Assembly: GCA_030646565.1 (NCBI GenBank)
Contig: JAUSLA010000019.1
Coordinates: 1-32,544, forward strand
Length of the DNA: 32,544 nt
Reading direction: 5' to 3'
Source: a bacterium
GTDB taxonomy: Bacteria; Patescibacteriota; Minisyncoccia; Minisyncoccales; RBG-13-42-11
A model generated the notes under the pieces. That model searched no databases. It saw only the letters and a list, made by a program, of their open reading frames with translations, and was not told where the DNA came from. The translations under genes were made by a program, and so were the position numbers. Shown here piece after piece: positions 24,113 to 32,243 of the stretch (position 1 is its first letter; each line of letters begins with the position of its first letter).

Positions 24113-24595
24113 ATGAGGAGAGAATTTGGAAAAATAATTACTGAACTTGCCAAAGAAGACAAAGAAATATATTTATTATCGGGAGATGTAGGATACGCTG
24201 TTTTCGATGAATTTAGAGATAAATTTCCAGACAGATTTATTAATCTAGGGCTTTGCGAACAAAGTATCGTCAGCTTGGCATCGGGGATGGCCTTGGAGGG
24301 TTTAAGGCCCTATGTTTATACGATTACCCCTTTTCTTATTGAAAGAGCCTTTGAACAGATTAAATTAGACATTGATGAGCAAAATGTTAATGTAAAACTT
24401 GTTGGTTATGCCGATTATCCGACACTTGGTCCAACTCATGCGGAAATAGATGGTAAGTGGCTTATGAGTCGTTTTGAAAACATAGCTTCTTATTTTCCAA
24501 AAGATTCGGAAGAAACAAGAAAATTTGTGTTAGAATCTTACAAACATAGAAAACCTACCTTTATTAGTTTAAAAAAAGATAAGTTAATAAAATAA
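24113..24595 (+). CDS. Transketolase C-terminal subunit, short (pyrimidine-binding domain only)
   Basis: 160 aa, about half the usual length of roughly 310. The pyrimidine-binding domain is present: LLSGDVGYAVFDEF, INLGLCEQSIVSLASGMA with E49 as the TPP-activating Glu, and YVYTITPFLIERAFEQIKLD. The protein ends at TFISLKKDKLIK, before where the transketolase C-terminal domain should begin. The terminus coincides with a gap leading into repeat R6, so repeat insertion may have removed the domain; alternatively a one-domain form is normal here. The pyrimidine domain carries the catalytic residues, so activity with the N subunit is possible. The start ATG abuts repeat R5 and has no clear Shine-Dalgarno site. 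Confidence 0.87.
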   Translation: MRREFGKIITELAKEDKEIYLLSGDVGYAVFDEFRDKFPDRFINLGLCEQSIVSLASGMALEGLRPYVYTITPFLIERAFEQIKLDIDEQNVNVKLVGYADYPTLGPTHAEIDGKWLMSRFENIASYFPKDSEETRKFVLESYKHRKPTFISLKKDKLIK

Positions 24596-24611
24596 TTAAT
24601 ATAACAATTCG

Positions 24612-24760
24612 ACTAGGCGACGAGGACTGCGTCCTCATCTTCACCCTTCGCTTCGCTCGGGTACCCGAATCGCAATGAAGGGTGGAGAGTCGAAGAAGGG
24701 TTCCTTCTTCTCCATCTGCGTCCCGCAAGGCGGGACTTGATAAGAAATTTATTTCTTTGA
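24612..24760. repeat. Modular palindromic repeat cluster R6
   Basis: Type B hairpin GACGAGGAC-TGC-GTCCTCATC (24619-24639; one T:G wobble), the module ATCTTCACCCTTCGCTTCGC then TCGGGTA, GAAGAAGG-GTT-CCTTCTTC (near 24693), type A hairpin GTCCCGC-AAG-GCGGGAC (24720-24736), and AAGAAAT-TT-ATTTCTT (near 24742). It fills most of the gap 24596-24762. Confidence 0.9.
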
Positions 24761-24762
24761 CT

Positions 24763-25854
24763 ATGAAAAAATCACGTAACTTCAAGCGTTTTTTTGACAG
24801 AGTTAGAATCCTTTATTATATGTTAGCAATTAAGGCGTTTCGTAAGCCACGTTATCCTTTTTATGTTAATTTAGTGATAAACAGTCAATGCAATCTTAAA
24901 TGCGCCTATTGTTTTGGCCAATATTCAAAACGCCTTCAATCCTACTGGAAATTTGAAGATCTTAAAGTTCTCATAGACGAACTTTATAAAAGAGGAACGC
25001 GTTATGTTCTTGTTCAGGGAGGTGAGCCACTTTTACATCCGAATATCCGGGAAATACTTAGTTATCTTAATGATAAAAATATTGTAAGCGCAATCGTAAC
25101 CAATGGAACCCTGCCCAATAAATTTAAAGAAATTCCCGAATTGAATTTTCTTGATAATATTTGCTTTTCTCTTGATGGCAATCGGGAAGGCAATGATAAA
25201 GTTCGCGGTCAGGGAACCTTTGATAAAATAATGGAATCAATAAAGGTTATTAGAGAAAATCTTGATACGCCCATCAGGATTAATTCCACTATTCATAAAT
25301 ATGTAGTCAATGATGTTGATTTTATGGCCGAGTTTATGAAAAAAAATAATATTGAATGGGGTGTTTGTTATTTATTTAAAGGAGATGAAAAATTAGGAGA
25401 AGAAGACTTATCTCCCGCCAATGAAGAAATTAAGAATTATCAAAAAAAAGTAATTGAATATAAGAAAAAAGGTTATCCTATATTTACTGCCGCTAAAATA
25501 TTAAAATATACTTTTGAGTGGCCATTTAGTTATAACACTATTTATGTTGACAGAGAAAAAGCTAAGAAAGGTCTCGGGAAAAAAGCTATAGAATGCCAGT
25601 ATGGAAATTATGAAATCGTTATTGATGAAGACGGGAAGATGTATCCTTGTCAGGGACTTCAAGGTGTTTTTGACGCAAAAAATATTCATGAAGTTGGCTT
25701 TGATGAAGCTTTTAAGCATTTAGCCACCAAACCTTGCCACACTTGTTATTTGATTCCATTGATTAATAGTTCGGCAATGATAAATTGGGATATGAATGTT
25801 ATCTTTGACACAATTTATCATACTCTTCGGACCCGTTTCAGGGGTAAAGAATGA
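24763..25854 (+). CDS. Radical SAM protein with C-terminal cysteine cluster (2)
   Basis: 363 aa. CNLKCAYC supplies the Cx3Cx2C site at C43, C47, C50. LVQGGEPLLHPNI is the GGE SAM-binding segment and AIVTNGTL the next strand. The C-terminal EDGKMYPCQGLQG and KPCHTC resemble a shortened SPASM/twitch cluster site. It belongs to a different subgroup from the two paralogues at 22167 and 26695. The ATG at 24763 is used because the longer in-frame extension upstream is encoded by repeat R6. The neighbouring gene is a polyprenyl-phosphate-type GT2. Function unknown; modification of a sugar or a lipid-linked intermediate is possible. Confidence 0.86.
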   Translation: MKKSRNFKRFFDRVRILYYMLAIKAFRKPRYPFYVNLVINSQCNLKCAYCFGQYSKRLQSYWKFEDLKVLIDELYKRGTRYVLVQGGEPLLHPNIREILSYLNDKNIVSAIVTNGTLPNKFKEIPELNFLDNICFSLDGNREGNDKVRGQGTFDKIMESIKVIRENLDTPIRINSTIHKYVVNDVDFMAEFMKKNNIEWGVCYLFKGDEKLGEEDLSPANEEIKNYQKKVIEYKKKGYPIFTAAKILKYTFEWPFSYNTIYVDREKAKKGLGKKAIECQYGNYEIVIDEDGKMYPCQGLQGVFDAKNIHEVGFDEAFKHLATKPCHTCYLIPLINSSAMINWDMNVIFDTIYHTLRTRFRGKE

Positions 25855-25899
25855 AAAATTTGTTGGCATTTTTAATCTTTTATATTTCACTTCTATATT

Positions 25900-26670
25900 A
25901 TGAAGATATTTATTACTTCCATTGTTCCTGCCCTTAACGAAGAAAAGGCTATTTTATTAGTCATTGATAATATCTTATCAGCCTTTAAAGAATTTAACCT
26001 TAGTGGCGAAATTATTATAATTAATGATGGCAGTACGGATTCTACGGCTCAATTGGTTGAAAGAAAAATGAAAGAGAACCCCAATGTTATTAGACTAATT
26101 AATCATGATAAACCCGAGGGCATAGGCGCCTCTTTTTGGGATGGGGTTGATATGGCTTCAGGCGACGCAGTTGTTTTAATTCCGGGAGATAATGAGAATG
26201 ACCCCCGAGAAATTTTGCGTTATTATAGGTTGCTTGATGATGTAGATATTATTATCCCCTTTGTTTTTAATAAAGAAGTCAGGTCCTTTTCAAGAAATCT
26301 CCTTTCCTTTTTTTATCTTTTCGTTGTGAACCTTACTTTTTCTGTTAATTTTAATTATACCAACGGAACAATTCTTTACAGAAAATCTTTATTAAAAAAG
26401 ATAGATTGCAGAAGGAATGACTTTTTCTTTCAAACAGATATTTTGATAAGGTTGGTAAAAAAAGGTTATCTGTTTGCCGAAGTTCCCTCCAAGCTTAGTT
26501 TAAGAGTGGGGGGGGCATCCAAGGCTACTGCCTTGAATTCTTTGTGGAGGATTTTTAAAGGATATTTGCGCCTAATAAAAGATTATTACTTCAAAAAAGA
26601 AAAAAAGACCAAAGTTGATCTTGCGGCAGATTCCATAACAGCTGCCAGACGGAAAGCTTTTATTAATTAA
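25900..26670 (+). CDS. Glycosyltransferase family 2, DPM1-like
   Basis: 256-aa GT-A enzyme resembling dolichol/polyprenol-phosphate mannose synthases, which move a hexose from an NDP-sugar to a polyprenyl phosphate. Seen: TSIVPALNEEKAI (6-18), IIINDGSTDST (39-49), EGIGASFWDGVDMASGDAVV (73-92) and PGDNENDP (95-102) as the metal-binding acidic site. A single hydrophobic segment (NLLSFFYLFVVNLTFSVNF, about 132-150) may anchor it to the membrane. Its product could be a donor for the GT-C-like protein at 17989 (inference). It starts 45 bases after the radical SAM gene; the gap is A/T-rich and without a clear signal. Confidence 0.86.
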   Translation: MKIFITSIVPALNEEKAILLVIDNILSAFKEFNLSGEIIIINDGSTDSTAQLVERKMKENPNVIRLINHDKPEGIGASFWDGVDMASGDAVVLIPGDNENDPREILRYYRLLDDVDIIIPFVFNKEVRSFSRNLLSFFYLFVVNLTFSVNFNYTNGTILYRKSLLKKIDCRRNDFFFQTDILIRLVKKGYLFAEVPSKLSLRVGGASKATALNSLWRIFKGYLRLIKDYYFKKEKKTKVDLAADSITAARRKAFIN

Positions 26671-26694
26671 TAAAAAATTAATTAAGATATTAAA

Positions 26695-27798
26695 ATGAAA
26701 GAATTAGTGCTTGATGGCCACAAACTTAATTGGCATAAAGAAAGAGTGGAAGCATGGTTGAAAGGAGAAAGGGTTGCTCCCATTACTATTGACTGCGCTT
26801 TAACTCGCAGATGCTGTTATCGTTGTGTTTATTGTTATGGCCAGCTTCAGTCGAATGATGAAAAAAGAATGACAAAAGATGTAATTTTCAGATTTCTTGA
26901 CGATGCTGCGGAAATTGGAGTTAAAGCCATAAGTTTTATTAGCGACGGTGAAAGCACTTGTTCTCCATATCTATATGATGCAATTAAAAGAGGTAAAGGC
27001 AATGGTTTGGATATGGCTCTGGGGACAAACGGTTATTTATTGAAAGACGAAAAACTAGAGGATATTTTGCCTTGTTTGACCTATTTGAGGTTTAATATTT
27101 CAGCTGCCGACCCCGTTCGTTACGCCCAAATTATGGGCTGCAAAGAAGAATTCTTTTATAAGGTATGCAATACCATAAAAGAATCTGTAAGAATAAAAAA
27201 AGAAAAAAAACTCCCCGTGACAATAGGATTACAGATGGTTTTACTGCCTCAATTTTCTGATCAAATTATTCCATTTGCCAAACTTGGCAAAGAATTAGGC
27301 GTTGATTACGCGATTATAAAGCATTGCAGCGATGATGAAACCGGAAGTCTGGGAGTAGATTATTCTCAATATTTTGGATTGGTTGACATCCTAAAAAAAG
27401 CAGAATCTTTCTCTGATGAAAAATATTTAGTGAAAGTAAAGTGGTCTAAAATTTTAAGCGGAGGGAAACGCAGATATTCTAGATGCTATGGACCGGCTTT
27501 TGTAATGCAATTATCTGGTTCCGGACTCGTTGCTCCTTGCGGAATGTTATTTAATAGAAAGTATAAAAAGTTTCACATCGGCAATATCGCAGACACTTCT
27601 TTTAAGAAAATTTGGAAAAGCAAACGATATCAGGAAGTCCTTAACCTTATCGCTTCAGAGAAGTTTGACGCCAGAACGATGTGCGGCACTCTTTGTCTCC
27701 AGCACAAAGTAAATGAATATTTATGGGATTTAAAAAACGGAGACATTGCCTTAGAAGAACCGAAGGGAAATCCTCCTCTTCATATTAATTTTGTTTAA
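26695..27798 (+). CDS. Radical SAM protein with SPASM-like C-terminus (3), paralogue of gene at 22167
   Basis: 367 aa. RRCCYRCVYC supplies C40, C44, C47 (Cx3Cx2C), with an extra Cys at 41. The usual GGE segment is altered to ISDGESTCSPYLYDA, so the SAM-amino-group contact may differ. C-terminal Cys (RCYGPAFV, LVAPCGMLF, TMCGTLCLQHK) fit auxiliary cluster binding. The N-terminal DGHKLNWHKERVEAWLKGE and C-terminal PPLHINFV mirror the paralogue at 22167. It lies between a DPM1-like GT2 and an ExoA-like GT2, followed by repeat R7. Reaction unknown. Confidence 0.87.
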   Translation: MKELVLDGHKLNWHKERVEAWLKGERVAPITIDCALTRRCCYRCVYCYGQLQSNDEKRMTKDVIFRFLDDAAEIGVKAISFISDGESTCSPYLYDAIKRGKGNGLDMALGTNGYLLKDEKLEDILPCLTYLRFNISAADPVRYAQIMGCKEEFFYKVCNTIKESVRIKKEKKLPVTIGLQMVLLPQFSDQIIPFAKLGKELGVDYAIIKHCSDDETGSLGVDYSQYFGLVDILKKAESFSDEKYLVKVKWSKILSGGKRRYSRCYGPAFVMQLSGSGLVAPCGMLFNRKYKKFHIGNIADTSFKKIWKSKRYQEVLNLIASEKFDARTMCGTLCLQHKVNEYLWDLKNGDIALEEPKGNPPLHINFV

Positions 27799-27807
27799 GA
27801 TATTTAA

Positions 27808-27858
27808 ATACCCGAGCCGTAGGCGAAGGGTGAAGATGAGGACGCAGTCCTCATCGCC
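27808..27858. repeat. Modular palindromic repeat R7
   Basis: ACCCGAGCCGTAGGCGAAGGGTGAA module followed by the type B hairpin GATGAGGAC-GCA-GTCCTCATC (27835-27855), which has a C-GCA-G triloop. It ends 8 bases before the next ATG. Confidence 0.92.
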
Positions 27859-27866
27859 ATTTATTA

Positions 27867-28859
27867 ATGCTACCCTTCATTTCAATAATAATACCTTGCC
27901 GGAATGAAGAGAAGTACATCGGGAAATGTTTGGAAAGCATAACCTTACAGGACTATCCAAAAGAAAAGATGGAGGTATTTGTGATAAACGGCGCTTCAGA
28001 AGATAAAACGGGAAAGATTATTCAGGATTACGCCAGAAAATATCCTTACATAAAGATTTTAGAAAATCCTAAAAGATACACTCCTTTTGGTTTAAACATC
28101 GGTTTAAAAGAGGCGAAAGGCGAAGTTATTGCGCGAATGGACAGCCACGCGGGCTATGAAAAGGACTATGTTTCAAAATGCGTAAAGCATCTTTTAGAAT
28201 CGGGAGCTGATAATGTCGGAGGGGTGATTAAAACCTTGCCGGCAAGAGACACCATTTCCGCCAAAGCCGTAGCTTTGGTTCTTTCCCATCCATTTGGCGC
28301 GGCTGGTTCTTATTTTAGAATCGGGTCTAAAGAACCAAAATATGTTGATACTGTTTTCGGGGGATGCTACAAAAGAGATGTCTTTGATAAAATCGGCTTT
28401 TTTAACGAAAAACTATTAAGGTCGCAGGATATTGAATTTAATCAACGACTAAAAAATGCCGGAGGAAAAATTTTTTTGGCGCCCGAAATTAAAGCGATTT
28501 ATTATCCCCAGCCCGATTTTAGCCGGTTTTTGAAGCATAATTTTTTTGACGGCGTTTGGACAATTTATCCTCTGAAATTCGGCGTTAAAATTTTTTCCTG
28601 GAGGCATTTAATTCCCTTGCTCTTTGTTTTAACTTTATTGATTTGCGGAATTTTAGGAGTTTTTCTTCCTCTTTTTTCCAATTTATTCTTTCTAATTCTA
28701 AAAATTTATTTCTTAGCAAGCGTTATTTTTTCTTTACAGATAGCTTTTAAAGAGAAAAATATAAAATTATTTTTTTTCCTGCCAATAGCTTTTGCCAGCA
28801 GGCATTTCGGATATGGATTAGGTTCTCTTTATGCCTTGATTAAGATATACAAAAAATAA
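27867..28859 (+). CDS. Glycosyltransferase family 2 with C-terminal membrane helices (ExoA-like)
   Basis: 330 aa. N-terminal GT-A domain: ISIIIPCRNEEKYIGKCLES (5-24), VFVINGASEDKTG (37-49), ARMDSHAGY (89-97) with D92 as the metal-binding Asp, and GGCYKRDVFDKIGFFNE with RSQDIEFNQRL as the acceptor/base region. The C-terminus from about residue 246 has two to three hydrophobic segments. This arrangement matches succinoglycan-type (ExoA-like) transferases working on lipid-linked glycans at the inner membrane face. The stop at 28859 is followed after 10 bases by a GTG start of the methyltransferase. Confidence 0.9.
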   Translation: MLPFISIIIPCRNEEKYIGKCLESITLQDYPKEKMEVFVINGASEDKTGKIIQDYARKYPYIKILENPKRYTPFGLNIGLKEAKGEVIARMDSHAGYEKDYVSKCVKHLLESGADNVGGVIKTLPARDTISAKAVALVLSHPFGAAGSYFRIGSKEPKYVDTVFGGCYKRDVFDKIGFFNEKLLRSQDIEFNQRLKNAGGKIFLAPEIKAIYYPQPDFSRFLKHNFFDGVWTIYPLKFGVKIFSWRHLIPLLFVLTLLICGILGVFLPLFSNLFFLILKIYFLASVIFSLQIAFKEKNIKLFFFLPIAFASRHFGYGLGSLYALIKIYKK

Positions 28860-28869
28860 AATTCTAAAC

Positions 28870-29679
28870 GTGTTACTTAACGTGGATCAAAGAAAAAAAA
28901 CTGAAATTGAATATTACGATAAAAGAGCAAAAGATTGGAAGGGGGATTTAACGGCTAAAAAAAAGCAAGGTGACTTTGAGGGTTTTAGTCCGATTGATTT
29001 GAGCAGTTACCAATTTTGCTATGAATTGCTGAAGAAAAACTGCAAAGGCAAGAAAGTTTTGGATTACGGATGCGGGAACGGCGTTCATTCCGTTGTTCCA
29101 ATAATTTGGGGGGCAGAAAAAGTTATCGGCATTGATTTATCCGAAGCGTCGCTCCGGATTGCCAGAGAGAAAATTCAGAAAGAAGGGCTAGGAGACAAGG
29201 TTGAATTTATGGCAATGGATTGCGAAAAACTCGCTTTCCCGGACAATTCTTTTGATATAATTTTTGATGGCGGCACTTTTTCATCTTTAGATTTGAATTT
29301 GGCTTTGCCAGAACTGGCCCGGGTATTAAAACCGGATGGTTTGCTTTTGGGCATTGAAACATTCGGCCACAATCCCATTACAAATCTAAAAAGAAAAATA
29401 AACAAAATAAGCGGAAAGCGGACTGGCTGGGCAGCAGAACATATTTTAAGAATGGAAAATCTGAAAAAGGCTAAGGATTATTTTAACAACATCGAGGTTT
29501 ATTATTTTCATTTAATTTCTTGGCTGGCTTTTCCGTTTTTGGGATTGCCGGGCTCAAAAATTTTATTGAAGACGCTTGAGGGATTGGACAGGTTTTTTTT
29601 AACCATCCCCTTTTTGAGGAAATACTCCTTTAAGGTGGTATTTGTCTTCTCATGGCCAAGAAAATACAAAAATGTTTAA
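28870..29679 (+). CDS. Class I SAM-dependent methyltransferase
   Basis: 269 aa. Motif I VLDYGCGNGVHS (63-74), IGIDLSEASLRIA as the strand-2 acidic site, MDCEKLAFPDNSFDIIF and LARVLKPDGLLLG as motifs II-III: a standard Methyltransf_11 pattern. A hydrophobic C-terminal stretch (SWLAFPFLGLPGSKILL, about 213-230) suggests membrane contact, seen in methyltransferases that act on lipid-linked glycans. I use the GTG at 28870; a second GTG four codons later is possible. It overlaps the next gene by 8 bases. Substrate unknown. Confidence 0.87.
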   Translation: MLLNVDQRKKTEIEYYDKRAKDWKGDLTAKKKQGDFEGFSPIDLSSYQFCYELLKKNCKGKKVLDYGCGNGVHSVVPIIWGAEKVIGIDLSEASLRIAREKIQKEGLGDKVEFMAMDCEKLAFPDNSFDIIFDGGTFSSLDLNLALPELARVLKPDGLLLGIETFGHNPITNLKRKINKISGKRTGWAAEHILRMENLKKAKDYFNNIEVYYFHLISWLAFPFLGLPGSKILLKTLEGLDRFFLTIPFLRKYSFKVVFVFSWPRKYKNV

Positions 29680-30265
29680 ACGTTTATTTGATATAATTTT
29701 ATCTTTGATTGGTCTAATCGCAGCTTCTCCCTTGCTGTTATTAATCGCTGTTTTAATTAAAAAAGAGTCAAAGGGCCCTGTTTTTTTCAGAGGCCAAAGA
29801 ATAGGAAAAAACGGAGAGCCGTTCAGGATATTTAAATTCAGGACAATGGTTGTGAATGCGGATAAACTGGGCGGCCCGTCAACAGCATCAGACGATCCCA
29901 GATTGACAAAAATTGGAAAATTTCTTAAAAAGTATCAGCTTGACGAGTTGCCCCAGCTTATTGATGTTTTGCAAGGGAAAATGAGTTTAGTGGGTCCGAG
30001 GCCGGAAGTGCTATTTTATGTTAATATGCTCTCTGAAGAGGAAAAGAAAATAATTTTGTCGATTTCGCCCGGAATGACGGACTTGGCCTCTTTGGCAAAT
30101 TTTCATGAGGGCGAGATTCTAAAAGGCAGCCCTGATCCCGAAAAAACATATCAGGAAAAAATTAGGCCGGCTAAACTTAAACTCCAGATGGAGTATGTAA
30201 AAAATCACTCATTTTGGCTGGATTTGAAAATAATTTTTAAAACCGTATTAAAAGTGCTCTTCTGA
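29672..30265 (+). CDS. Monotopic phosphoglycosyl transferase (PglC-like, initiating sugar transferase)
   Basis: 197 aa, the length of the minimal PglC class. MFKRLFDIILSLIGLIAASPLLLLIAVLI (1-29) is the single reentrant membrane segment with the Ser-Pro break (19-20). KGPVFFRGQRIGKNG and FRIFKFRTM (51-59) follow, and LDELPQL (90-96) holds the catalytic Asp-Glu dyad D91/E92; SLVGPRPEV is conserved. The enzyme moves a sugar-1-phosphate from a UDP-sugar to undecaprenyl phosphate, the first committed step for a lipid-linked glycan. I choose the ATG at 29672; an earlier in-frame TTG adds ten unrelated residues. This gene anchors the interpretation of the window as a surface-glycan locus. Confidence 0.93.
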   Translation: MFKRLFDIILSLIGLIAASPLLLLIAVLIKKESKGPVFFRGQRIGKNGEPFRIFKFRTMVVNADKLGGPSTASDDPRLTKIGKFLKKYQLDELPQLIDVLQGKMSLVGPRPEVLFYVNMLSEEEKKIILSISPGMTDLASLANFHEGEILKGSPDPEKTYQEKIRPAKLKLQMEYVKNHSFWLDLKIIFKTVLKVLF

Positions 30266-30266
30266 T

Positions 30267-31244
30267 ATGTTAAATATAGAAAAAGAAATTTTAATAAAGA
30301 TGTATGAGACGATGGTTAGAATTCGCCGCTTTGAAGAAAGGGCGGGGGAGTTGGTTGCAAAAGGAGAAATAAAAACTCCTTGCCACTTGTATATTGGAGA
30401 GGAAGCGGTGGCAGCCGGGGTCTGCCAGGCCTTAGAAAGAGATGATTATATCTTTGGCAACCATCGTTCCCACGGCCACTATATTGCTAAAGGCGGCGAC
30501 ATTAAATCATTGATGGCTGAATTGTTTTGCAAGGCGACCGGCTGCTCAAAAGGCAAGGGCGGCTCTATGCATATTATAGCTCCCGAAATCGGGCTTTTGG
30601 GCACTCCTCCCATTGTGGCAGCTTCTATTCCAATAGCTGTCGGTACGGCTTTAGCTTCGAGCATCAAAAACGAAAATAAAGTTTCTGTTTCTTTCTTTGG
30701 AGACGGAGCTACGAACGAAGGCGTTTTTTACGAATCATTGAATTTCGCCGCTTTAAAAAAACTGCCAATTATTTTTGTCTGCGAAAATAATCTTTATTCA
30801 ACTCATATGCCGCTCGCCAAAATTTTAGCCGACACTAGTATTGCAAAGAAAGCCAGCGCTTTTGGTTTGCCGGGAATTCAGATTGACGGGAATAACGCAA
30901 TTGAAGTTTACCAAGCGGCCAAAGAAGCAATAAATCTGGCAAGAAATGGAGGAGGACCAACCCTAATTGAATGTAAGACGTATCGTTGGCGCGGTCATGT
31001 GGGATTTTCCGACGACCTGGACAAAGGGCTTCGTTCAAAAGAAGAATTAGATTATTGGATGGCAAAATGTCCAATTAAAAGATTGGAAGAAGAACTGATA
31101 AAAGATAATCTTTTATCGCAAGAGGAAAAAGAAGAAATCTCCCAAAAGATAGAAAAAGAAGTAGAAAGAGCCGTCCAATTCGCAAAGGAAAGTCCGTATC
31201 CGGAAGAAGCAGAATTAAGCGAAAATATTTTTAAAGATGTATAA
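30267..31244 (+). CDS. TPP-dependent dehydrogenase E1 alpha subunit (pyruvate/acetoin type)
   Basis: 325 aa, canonical. HLYIGEEAVAAGVC (40-53), GNHRSHGHYIAKG (64-76) with the conserved His pair, KGKGGSMHI (95-103), and the TPP motif GDGATNEGVFYES (145-157) with N174/N175. KTYRWRGHVG near the C-terminus carries the conserved Arg-His. It starts one base after the PglC-like stop. The usual role is decarboxylation of a 2-oxo acid and reductive acylation of lipoyl-E2, but no E2 or E3 gene is visible in the remaining window. It could also act alone as in sugar-modifying TPP systems. Confidence 0.92.
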   Translation: MLNIEKEILIKMYETMVRIRRFEERAGELVAKGEIKTPCHLYIGEEAVAAGVCQALERDDYIFGNHRSHGHYIAKGGDIKSLMAELFCKATGCSKGKGGSMHIIAPEIGLLGTPPIVAASIPIAVGTALASSIKNENKVSVSFFGDGATNEGVFYESLNFAALKKLPIIFVCENNLYSTHMPLAKILADTSIAKKASAFGLPGIQIDGNNAIEVYQAAKEAINLARNGGGPTLIECKTYRWRGHVGFSDDLDKGLRSKEELDYWMAKCPIKRLEEELIKDNLLSQEEKEEISQKIEKEVERAVQFAKESPYPEEAELSENIFKDV

Positions 31245-31250
31245 TGAATA

Positions 31251-32231
31251 ATGCGTAAAATATCTTATTCTGAAGCAATTAGGGAAGCGACGGAGCAAAT
31301 GATGGAAAAAGACAGCAATGTTTTTGTTATAGGCCAAGGAGTTTGGAGTCCTTGGTTCGTTGGAAAAACCTGCGACAAGCTTTTGCAGAAATTCGGCGAA
31401 AAAAGAGTGATTGACACTCCTGTTTCAGAAGCGGCCATGACAGGAGCTGCGATTGGCGCGGCATTGGCAGGTTTAAGGCCGGTTTTAATTCATCCGAGAA
31501 TGGATTTTATGTATTTAACTTTTGACCAAATTATAAATCAGGCGGCCAATTGGCATTATATGTTCGGCGGAAAAATTAATGTTCCCTTGGTTATCAGAGG
31601 AATTATTAACAGAGGAGGAGAGCAAGGCGCCCAGCATTCTCAAGCGCTTCAGGCAATCTTTGCCCATATCCCGGGCCTAAAAGTTGTAATGCCGGCTACT
31701 CCTTACGACGCCAAAGGTTTATTGGTTTCAGCGGTTCAGGATGAAAATCCCGTAATTTATATTGACGACAGGTGGCTTTATGAACAAGAAGGAGATGTGC
31801 CGGAAGAAATTTATTCAGTGCCAATCGGCAAAGGAGTTATCAGAAAAGAAGGTAAAGATGTTACTGTGGTAGCCGTTTCTTACTTGGTGCCAGAAGCATT
31901 AAAAGCGGCAGAAGACCTTGAAAAAAAGGGAATTAATATTGAAGTAATTGATTTGAGGACAGTCAAACCTTTAGATAAAGAAATTATTTTTAATTCGGTT
32001 AAAAAAACAGGGAGATTGGTTGTTTGCGATACGGGTTGGCAAGCAGGCGGCATTTCAGCTGAAATTTCAGCTTTAGTTTCTGAAAATATTTTTGAGAGTT
32101 TAAAGTCGCCGATCGAAAGAGTCGCCCTGCCTGACGCGCCGGCTCCGGCAAGTTCTGTGTTGGAAAAAGAATATTATCCTAATAAAGACACTATTATTAA
32201 AGCAATTAAAAACCAAATTTTTACGAAGTAA
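31251..32231 (+). CDS. TPP-dependent dehydrogenase E1 beta subunit
   Basis: 326 aa, canonical length. DTPVSEAAMTGAAIGAALAG contains E60, the Glu that activates TPP. FDQIINQAANWHYM, the GGEQGAQHSQALQA substrate-channel loop and HIPGLKVVMPATPYDAKGL follow, and RLVVCDTGWQAGGISAEI belongs to the transketolase C-terminal domain. It begins 6 bases after the alpha gene. Much closer to family consensus than the pair at 835-2687, so the two pairs probably have different substrates. Repeat cluster R8 follows. Confidence 0.92.
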   Translation: MRKISYSEAIREATEQMMEKDSNVFVIGQGVWSPWFVGKTCDKLLQKFGEKRVIDTPVSEAAMTGAAIGAALAGLRPVLIHPRMDFMYLTFDQIINQAANWHYMFGGKINVPLVIRGIINRGGEQGAQHSQALQAIFAHIPGLKVVMPATPYDAKGLLVSAVQDENPVIYIDDRWLYEQEGDVPEEIYSVPIGKGVIRKEGKDVTVVAVSYLVPEALKAAEDLEKKGINIEVIDLRTVKPLDKEIIFNSVKKTGRLVVCDTGWQAGGISAEISALVSENIFESLKSPIERVALPDAPAPASSVLEKEYYPNKDTIIKAIKNQIFTK

Positions 32232-32243
32232 AAATGAAAGTAA

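Noticed and set aside
24682..24762. 27-residue N-terminal extension of the second radical SAM gene
   Set aside because: It lies in repeat cluster R6 and encodes a low-complexity Ser/Arg/Pro stretch; the ATG at 24763 fits better.
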